Below, in pieces: positions 6,985-10,970 of a stretch of 10,970 nucleotides of DNA. The stretch comes from Christensenellaceae bacterium. Its GTDB lineage: Bacteria; Bacillota; Clostridia; Christensenellales; SZUA-584. The notes beneath the pieces were generated by a model, which saw nothing but the letters and a program-made list of their open reading frames with translations, had not been told where the DNA came from and ran no database searches. The stretch covers positions 1 to 10,970 of the forward strand of contig JAAXZP010000387.1 of assembly GCA_012719815.1 (NCBI GenBank), written 5' to 3'. Numbering within the stretch: position 1 is the stretch's first letter; every line of letters begins with the position of its first letter. The position numbers and the translations under genes are program-made.

Positions 6985-8451
6985 TTATGAGCATTTCTCA
7001 AGAGCACGTTTTTTACCGCATGCCACCAGTTCGCTGACATCCTCCGGGTAGTTGCCGTTAAAACAGCCGGTACAGAAGTTGCATGCCGCGCCCTCCACCG
7101 TCTTCAGCAGGTCTTCCAGGCTCAGAAAATGGAGCGTATCCGCGCCGATCAGCTTGCGTATTTCTTCCACTGAATGAGACGCGCCGATGAGCTGGTCGTG
7201 GGTGGACGTGTCGATACCTAAATAGCACGGGTGTTTGACGGGCGGTGAGCTAATCTGCATGTGCACTTCCTTTGCCCCGGCGAGCTTGAGCATCTCGACG
7301 ATGCGCTTGGACGTGGTACCGCGCACGATGGAATCGTCCACCAGTATCAGCCGCTTGCCGCGCACATTGCGCTTTAAAACGCTCAGTTTCACTGCAACCC
7401 CCATCTCGCGCTTGCCCTGCGTCGGCTTAATAAACGTACGGCCGACATAGCGGTTTTTAGACAGCGCGCTGGTATACGGAATGCCGGACTGGCGCGCAAA
7501 GCCCATCGCGGCGGACAGCGCCGAATCGGGCACGGCGGCGACCACATCCGCTTCCACGGTATTGCTTAGCGCCAGCATCTCTCCCGCGCGTTCGCGCGCC
7601 CTGTGAACCGCTATGCCATCGATATCCGAATCGGGGCGGGCAAAGTAAACGTATTCGAACAGGCACAGCGCCGAGTCTGCGGCGTGCATGCCCTGGTACG
7701 ACTTGAGTCCGTTCCTGTCCGCAACCAATATCTCACCGGGTCGCAGGTCGCGGATGAACTCGCCGCCGATGGTGTCAAACGCGCAGGACTCGGAGGCAAA
7801 CACATAGGCGCCGTCCAGCCGGCCCAAAGCCAAAGGCCGGATGCCCTTGGGGTCGCGCACGCCGATCACGCAGTCTCCCGTCATGATCACCAGCGCATAG
7901 CTGCCTTTGAGCTGTTCCATGGTGCGCGTCACTGCGTCGACAATACCGTCTGTGCTGTGCTTGGCAATCAGGCTCGCAATCACTTCGGTGTCGATGGTGG
8001 TCTGGAATATCGCACCGCCGTTCTCCAGCTCCTCGCGCAGGCTGCGCGCGTTGACCAGGTTGCCGTTGTGCGCAAGCGCCAGCTGTCCCTTTTTGGAGCT
8101 GATGACGAGCGGCTGCGCATTGGTCAGCAGGCTGTCGCCCGTCGTGGAATATCGCACATGGCCGATGGCTGCAAAGCCGCCTTTCAGCTTCTCCAGGTTC
8201 CCGTCGCGGAACACCTCGGGAACCAGCCCCATATCCTTATGATAATCGATACCGCCCGGTTTGGCCACAGCGATGCCGGCGCTCTCCTGACTACGGTGCT
8301 GCAGTGCGAAAAGCCCAAAGTACGCCGCTTCGGCCGGCTCAACGCTGCCGTCCGGACAGAATATACCGAACACGCCGCATTCCTCGTGCATGCAATCGTC
8401 CAGGGGTTTGCAGCGTTCATAACGGTCCGGTATGATGATACGGTGCGGCAT
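6985..8451 (-). CDS. purF: Amidophosphoribosyltransferase (Bacillus-type, propeptide and Fe-S cysteines)
   Basis: PurF makes phosphoribosylamine from PRPP and glutamine, the first committed and feedback-controlled step. In this 488-residue protein, Cys25 in EECGVFG is the Ntn glutaminase nucleophile, so the 24 residues before it should be removed as a propeptide. HVRYSTTG (98-105) and AHNGNLVN (127-134) complete the glutaminase site. The phosphoribosyltransferase domain has the PRPP loop VDDSIVRGTT (371-380). Cys263, Cys409, Cys460 and Cys463 align with the four cysteines that hold the 4Fe-4S cluster of B. subtilis PurF, and an extra Cys457 is present. The ATG at 8451 starts one base after the purC stop, with GGGGGA inside purC as ribosome binding site. 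Oxygen-sensitive control, as in Bacillus, is plausible but inferred. Confidence 0.97.
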   Translation of the reverse strand: MPHRIIIPDRYERCKPLDDCMHEECGVFGIFCPDGSVEPAEAAYFGLFALQHRSQESAGIAVAKPGGIDYHKDMGLVPEVFRDGNLEKLKGGFAAIGHVRYSTTGDSLLTNAQPLVISSKKGQLALAHNGNLVNARSLREELENGGAIFQTTIDTEVIASLIAKHSTDGIVDAVTRTMEQLKGSYALVIMTGDCVIGVRDPKGIRPLALGRLDGAYVFASESCAFDTIGGEFIRDLRPGEILVADRNGLKSYQGMHAADSALCLFEYVYFARPDSDIDGIAVHRARERAGEMLALSNTVEADVVAAVPDSALSAAMGFARQSGIPYTSALSKNRYVGRTFIKPTQGKREMGVAVKLSVLKRNVRGKRLILVDDSIVRGTTSKRIVEMLKLAGAKEVHMQISSPPVKHPCYLGIDTSTHDQLIGASHSVEEIRKLIGADTLHFLSLEDLLKTVEGAACNFCTGCFNGNYPEDVSELVACGKKRALEKCS

Positions 8452-8452
8452 G

Positions 8453-9156
<704 letters not shown>

Positions 9157-9160
<4 letters not shown>

Positions 9161-9651
9161 ATTAAATCTATCTCCTTTTGAAGAGTTTTGTCAGCTTCCA
9201 GCACCTTGGCGGCTATGTCCTTCTTGTAGGCAGCCAGCTTCGCCTTGAGTTCCGGGTATTTGAGCGAGAGAATCTGGACCGCTAGCAGCGCCGCGTTCTC
9301 CGCGCCGTCAATTGCCACAGTGGCCACGGGGATGCCCGGCGGCATCTGCACGGTGGACAGCAGCGAATCCAGGCCGTCCATCGTGGAAGACTTGATGGGC
9401 AGGCCGATAACGGGCAGCGTGGTATACGCCGCCAAAACGCCAGCCAAATGGGCAGCCTTTCCGGCAGCTGCGATGATCACTTCAATGCCGTTATCCTCGG
9501 CGGAAGCGGCAAACGCATGCGCCTCATCCGGCGTCCGGTGAGCGCTCAAGACTCGCCCTTCCACCTGTACCCCAAACGTTTTCAGCGTGGAAATGGCTTT
9601 CCCTACCACCGGCAGATCCGATTTTGATCCCATAATCACAGCAGCCTTCAT
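9157..9651 (-). CDS. purE: N5-carboxyaminoimidazole ribonucleotide mutase / AIR carboxylase catalytic subunit (class I-like PurE)
   Basis: PurE forms CAIR, step six of purine synthesis. The 164 residues fit class I PurE. Readable blocks are IMGSKSDLP (6-14), SAHRTP with the active-site His38, AGKAAHLAGV (63-72) with His68, and VQMPPGIPVATVAID (101-115). The ATG at 9651 follows GGAGGAGG; the frame is open farther upstream but that part is promoter DNA. The common GGAAHLPGM loop reads GKAAHLAGV here, a substitution at two usually fixed places. No purK lies beside it, so whether it uses N5-CAIR or AIR plus CO2 is open. It is the first gene of the operon and overlaps purC by four bases. Confidence 0.96.
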
Positions 9652-9709
9652 AGCGTGCCTCCTCCGGGTATATTGTGCGCAATAACGACACCATTCTACA
9701 ACATCTCCT

Positions 9710-9738
9710 AGTCTACTGAATCGCACGCACGCTGTCAA
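9710..9738 (-). promoter_or_regulatory. Sigma-A-type promoter of the purECFMNHD operon
   Basis: On the minus strand a perfect TTGACA (-35, 9738-9733) is followed after 17 bases by TAGACT (-10, 9715-9710), a four-of-six match to TATAAT. Transcription would start near 9703, giving a leader of about 52 bases that ends in the strong purE ribosome binding site GGAGGAGG. Spacing and position are right; the start site itself is inferred. Confidence 0.7.
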
Positions 9739-9773
9739 CGAATATTGCATACGTTTATGGCATAAAAATAAAT

Positions 9774-9799
9774 ATTGTTCGTTAGACATAACGAACAAT
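9774..9799. promoter_or_regulatory. Perfect inverted repeat with PurBox-like cores, candidate PurR operator
   Basis: Arms ATTGTTCGTTA (9774-9784) and TAACGAACAAT (9789-9799) are exact reverse complements with a four-base GACA spacer. Each arm contains CGAACAAT, which fits the core of the PurBox (CCGAACWWT as I recall it) bound by the Bacillus PurR family. The centre is about 84 bases upstream of the predicted purE transcription start. The close spacing of the cores differs from the 16-17 base spacing I recall for Bacillus, so the regulator's identity is inference. Confidence 0.6.
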
Positions 9800-9845
9800 G
9801 CAATTTATAGATACGCGTATTTGCTCTAATAACGCGGAACGGGTA

Positions 9846-9898
9846 TTATAAAGCAGGGGTCCATATTACCACCTCGTAATCAGGTCCCTGTTTTATAA
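9846..9898. repeat. Nested long hairpin of unknown role
   Basis: Outer arms TTATAAAGCAGGG (9846-9858) and CCCTGTTTTATAA (9886-9898) pair over 13 positions with one G-T wobble. Inside them CC (9861-9862) can pair with GG (9883-9884), and ATTAC (9865-9869) pairs with GTAAT (9876-9880) around a six-base loop. On the plus strand the GC part is followed by TTTTAT, which resembles a terminator, but no rightward gene lies upstream. It could be an orphan terminator, a cruciform protein site or part of a small RNA. Confidence 0.55.
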
Positions 9899-10034
9899 CC
9901 TTAAATTTATGAGGCGCCCCGGGAATACTATTCTATTACCAATGCAGTACCTGTTTTTTACGGCATATCTTCAAAAAAGGATAAATCTTCATTGGTTTAA
10001 ATTATCTAAGTTATATCTAAATTAATAAATTTAC

Positions 10035-10063
10035 TGGACTTATTATTGCATATGATTTATAAT
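10035..10063 (+). promoter_or_regulatory. Promoter of the PIG-L deacetylase gene
   Basis: A perfect TATAAT (-10, 10058-10063) lies 17 bases after TGGACT (10035-10040), a four-of-six -35 match. Transcription would start near 10070, leaving a leader of about 70 bases that is almost all A and T until AAAGGAG at 10125-10131. AT-rich DNA makes chance TATAAT matches more likely, so confidence is moderate. Confidence 0.55.
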
Positions 10064-10140
10064 ACTGGTAGTAAATGCTTGATGCAAAAACAAGTAAATA
10101 TTATTATATTATAAAATATTAAATAAAGGAGATTTCAGAT

Positions 10141-10848
10141 ATGAATGTTTTAGCGGTCGGTTGTCATCCTGATGATCTGGAAATCAGCTGTTATGGCGCA
10201 CTGGCAAAGTATCGTGCTCAGGGCCACGATGTAGCCGTCTGCCATATCGCAAACGGAAACCTGGGACATGCCGTTATCATGCCGGACGAGTTGCGAGAAA
10301 TCAGATTTAAGGAAGCCGAGGCGGCCGCAAAGGTCATTGGCGCTACCCATTATTCCATCGACATCGACGACCTGTACGTGACTGCTGAAAACGATACCCT
10401 CATTAAGAAACTTGCCGCTGTGGTCCGCGAAGTCAAGCCGGATGTGGTGATTACGCATTGGGAAAAAGATTATATGAACGACCATATGCAGACGTATTAC
10501 GCAACGTTCCGCGCCACATTTGCAGCAAGCTGTCCGCATTTTGATCTTGAAGCTACCACAAGCAGCGTTCCCATCTCCCCCATTTATCACATGGATACCG
10601 TTTCGGGCGCCGGCTTTTTGCCGCCCGAGTACGTTGACATCTCCGATGTGATCGATTTAAAGCTTGAAGCGCTCTCGTGCCACAAATCGCAGCTGCAGTG
10701 GATGCTGGATCACGACGGCATAGACTTCCTTGATTTTGTGCGCACTTGCTCCAAAGTCCGCGGATATCAATGCGGAGTTAAATATGCAGAGGGATATCGC
10801 TTAAGCCAAAATTACTTACGCATGGTGCCCAGAAGGCTCCTGCCGTAA
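10141..10848 (+). CDS. PIG-L / LmbE-family zinc-dependent deacetylase
   Basis: This 235-residue protein begins MNVLAVGCHPDDLEIS, the family signature in which His9 and Asp12 bind zinc and Asp11 is the likely catalytic base. The third zinc ligand is His115 in THWEKDYMNDHMQTYYA (105-121), and Gly-Ala-Leu-Ala-Lys after the first motif is also typical. Family members remove acetyl groups from N-acetylglucosaminyl compounds: GPI precursors, mycothiol and bacillithiol intermediates, chitooligosaccharides. The substrate here cannot be read from sequence. No signal peptide or membrane segment is seen, so it is probably cytosolic. The ATG follows AAAGGAG at nine bases. A probable ROK-type regulator starts 16 bases downstream, which hints at amino-sugar or glycoside metabolism rather than purines. 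A BshB-type thiol-pathway role is possible but unsupported by neighbours. Confidence 0.88.
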   Translation: MNVLAVGCHPDDLEISCYGALAKYRAQGHDVAVCHIANGNLGHAVIMPDELREIRFKEAEAAAKVIGATHYSIDIDDLYVTAENDTLIKKLAAVVREVKPDVVITHWEKDYMNDHMQTYYATFRATFAASCPHFDLEATTSSVPISPIYHMDTVSGAGFLPPEYVDISDVIDLKLEALSCHKSQLQWMLDHDGIDFLDFVRTCSKVRGYQCGVKYAEGYRLSQNYLRMVPRRLLP

Positions 10849-10864
10849 TCTGGCGGTATTGAAC

Positions 10865-10970
10865 ATGAAGTATTTAACAGAACCGATTATCAGTAACAAT
10901 AAGAAGCTGAACAGCCAGCAGGTCATTAAGGAAGAAAACATTAAGCAGCTTTTTGATCTTATCAACAACC
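10865..10970 (+). CDS. Probable ROK-family transcriptional regulator, N-terminal fragment (3' truncated by window)
   Basis: From the ATG at 10865 a frame stays open to the end of the window, giving 35 residues that start MKYLTEPIISNNKKL and end ENIKQLFDLINN. The pattern of a basic, polar lead followed by an amphipathic helix with EN.K.LFDLI resembles the first helix of the winged helix-turn-helix in ROK (NagC/XylR-type) repressors. The helix-turn-helix proper and the sugar-kinase-like domain would lie beyond the window, so this is a tentative call. A weak GGCGG lies eight bases before the ATG; an in-frame TTG at 10859 is an alternative start. The 16-base gap to the deacetylase suggests co-transcription. 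Confidence 0.45.
   Translation, partial: MKYLTEPIISNNKKLNSQQVIKEENIKQLFDLINN

Larger units (their letters stand above)
9652..10140. other. AT-rich divergent intergenic region
   Basis: These 489 bases lie between the divergent purE and deacetylase genes and are clearly richer in A and T than the flanking genes, most strongly from about 9900 to 10140. Reading from the left it holds the purE leader (about 52 bases), the purE promoter, an AT-rich spacer, a PurBox-like inverted repeat, a small ATACGCGTAT palindrome (9811-9820), a nested 53-base hairpin, an unassigned AT-rich stretch, and a promoter and ribosome binding site for the rightward gene. I see no purine, ZTP or T-box riboswitch signature and no credible small gene. 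Confidence 0.75.

Noticed and set aside
9652..9703. Purine or ZTP riboswitch in the purE leader
   Set aside because: The leader is only about 52 bases and shows none of the conserved loop sequences; 9671-9684 has just a 5-bp stem (TATTG/CAATA).
9652..9798. N-terminal extension of purE by 49 codons
   Set aside because: The stretch contains the predicted promoter and leader, and the family begins at the ATG at 9651.
9909..10025. 38-codon plus-strand open frame in the intergenic region
   Set aside because: No ribosome binding site, no recognisable similarity, and it is followed by the better-supported promoter of the next gene.

Overview
The window looks like chromosomal core metabolism of a Gram-positive anaerobe of the Clostridia type. 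The evidence is the purE-C-F-M-N-H-D gene order, as I recall it from clostridia; a Bacillus-type PurF with a propeptide and iron-sulfur cysteines; a PurN of the clostridial kind; strong AGGAGG-like ribosome binding sites; and a candidate PurR-type operator. Coding DNA is visibly GC-rich, while the one long intergenic region is AT-rich. I cannot name a genus.

Left part (1-2396, + strand): a lysine/diaminopimelate operon. It holds the 3' end of asd, then dapA, then an unusual dapB. The asd product reduces aspartyl phosphate to the semialdehyde, DapA condenses this with pyruvate, and DapB reduces the product to tetrahydrodipicolinate. The DapB protein carries about 150 extra C-terminal residues that read as the two-ACT regulatory half of an aspartokinase. 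This is the most interesting item in the window, because it suggests an allosteric module moved from the first to a later enzyme of the same pathway.

Centre (2450-9651, - strand): a compact seven-gene de novo purine operon transcribed purE, purC, purF, purM, purN, purH, purD. Genes overlap or lie 1-79 bases apart. A bidirectional hairpin terminator (2413-2438) separates its 3' end from the convergent dapB. The operon supplies PRPP amidotransferase, GAR synthetase, GAR transformylase, AIR synthetase, CAIR mutase, SAICAR synthetase and AICAR transformylase/IMP cyclohydrolase. PurS/Q/L, PurB and any PurK must lie elsewhere.

Right part (9652-10970): a 489-base AT-rich divergent regulatory region. 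It has a good purE promoter, a perfect 11-bp inverted repeat with PurBox-like cores upstream of that promoter, a nested 53-base hairpin with no assigned owner, and a promoter reading right. Then come a PIG-L/LmbE-family zinc deacetylase (+) and the first 35 codons of a probable ROK-type regulator. The last pair probably begins a separate locus, perhaps for carbohydrate metabolism.

No mobile element, CRISPR array, tRNA or rRNA was seen. Most of the window is ordinary housekeeping; the DapB fusion and the purE upstream region are the parts worth a second look.
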